Below, one piece after another: positions 63,601 through 64,000 of a stretch of DNA of 64,000 bases. Position 1 is the stretch's first letter. Each line of letters starts with the position of its first letter. The notes beneath the pieces are model-generated. The model saw only the letters and a program-made list of their open reading frames with translations. It searched no databases and was not told the DNA's origin. Source of the DNA: Carallia brachiata (taxonomy: Eukaryota; Streptophyta; Magnoliopsida; Malpighiales; Rhizophoraceae); the NCBI GenBank assembly GCA_021464245.1, contig JADCRB010000035.1, positions 2,352,469 through 2,416,468 on the forward strand, in the 5' to 3' direction. The translations under genes were made by a program, and so were the position numbers.

Positions 63601-64000
63601 AAAAATAACAACTATTAATTTTTATTTTAAAAATTATCAATTTTATTTTAAAATTATTAATTTTAATTTTAATCGAAATACTAATCAAGACACTAAAATT
63701 CAGCATACTAATATTTTCTTTTTAATATAAATAAACTAAGGGATGTTAAGCAGATCTTCTTTCCTGTTTAGTTAAACGGAAAGACTCTCTTTTAAATTGT
63801 GCCATTATAAAGTCTCTGGAATCAACATCAAGCTTCCTAGAATCCAAAGAAAACATGCTGAGCCCCTTTAATTTTAACTGGAGGGCCAAAATTGGTTGTC
63901 TGCTCAGGCAAGACAGAATTGTTAGGATGATATATTCTAACGAAATGAGCATGAAGAGCTAATAGTTTTCTATTAAATGCTTTGCACCAAGTGCCCTCAT

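Larger units (their letters stand above)
56889..64000. other. Gene-free AT-rich end of the window
   Basis: No gene could be recognised. Visible items are a TA microsatellite (57489-57521), a C run of 12 (60461-60472), a perfect 15-base inverted repeat (60631-60665), and a dispersed repeat at 60515-60590 shared with 11095-11165. The last minus-strand frame (63746-63952) may be part of a feature that begins beyond the window, but it shows no known motif. Confidence 0.5.

Noticed and set aside
1..64000. CRISPR array, bacterial operon or organelle segment
   Set aside because: No regularly spaced repeats; intron-bearing plant genes and plant transposons show that this is nuclear eukaryotic DNA.

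Overview
This window looks like nuclear DNA of a eudicot plant. It is strongly AT-rich with many mononucleotide runs. Its genes carry introns with GT/AG borders, and every recognisable product belongs to a plant family (RS-type SR splicing factor, plant U-box/ARM ligase, P-class PPR protein, RABA GTPase, TAC1). The transposons are also plant types: Ty1/copia, CACTA, hAT, LINE, Au SINE and Tourist-like MITEs. A woody dicot such as Citrus is plausible, but I cannot prove the species from the sequence.

Layout. 1-2850: decayed Ty1/copia element on the minus strand, running off the left edge. 6096-6455 (+): intronless one-EF-hand calcium sensor (KIC/PBP1 type). 7224-10002 (-): RS31/RS31a SR splicing factor, five coding exons and one long first coding intron. 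12699-17620 (-): large U-box/ARM E3 ligase (PUB42 type), four coding exons; the last exon holds two one-base insertions that break the frame. 22813-24429 (-): intronless mitochondrial-type PPR protein, probable orthologue of Arabidopsis At5g16420. 25319-27404: 5'-truncated LINE interrupted by an hAT-like insertion. 30670-31954 (+): two-exon RABA3 Rab GTPase. 41501-50275: CACTA-like transposon with ATT target duplications, itself carrying a complete but dead copia element (44339-49181) with ACAAG target duplications. 50949-54653 (+): TAC1, an IGT-family gene controlling branch angle. 55.4-64 kb: no recognisable gene, only MITEs, hairpins and AT-rich sequence.

The six genes do not form a pathway. 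Three of them (KIC, RS31a, TAC1) keep the order of their Arabidopsis chromosome 2 counterparts (At2g46600, At2g46610, At2g46640, locus numbers from memory). The window therefore looks like an expanded version of that segment, with other genes and about 9 kb of CACTA/copia DNA between them. I found no new multi-gene system. The items most worth checking are the broken C-terminus of the PUB gene, the long RS31 intron, the long last intron of TAC1, and the transposon nests with readable target duplications.
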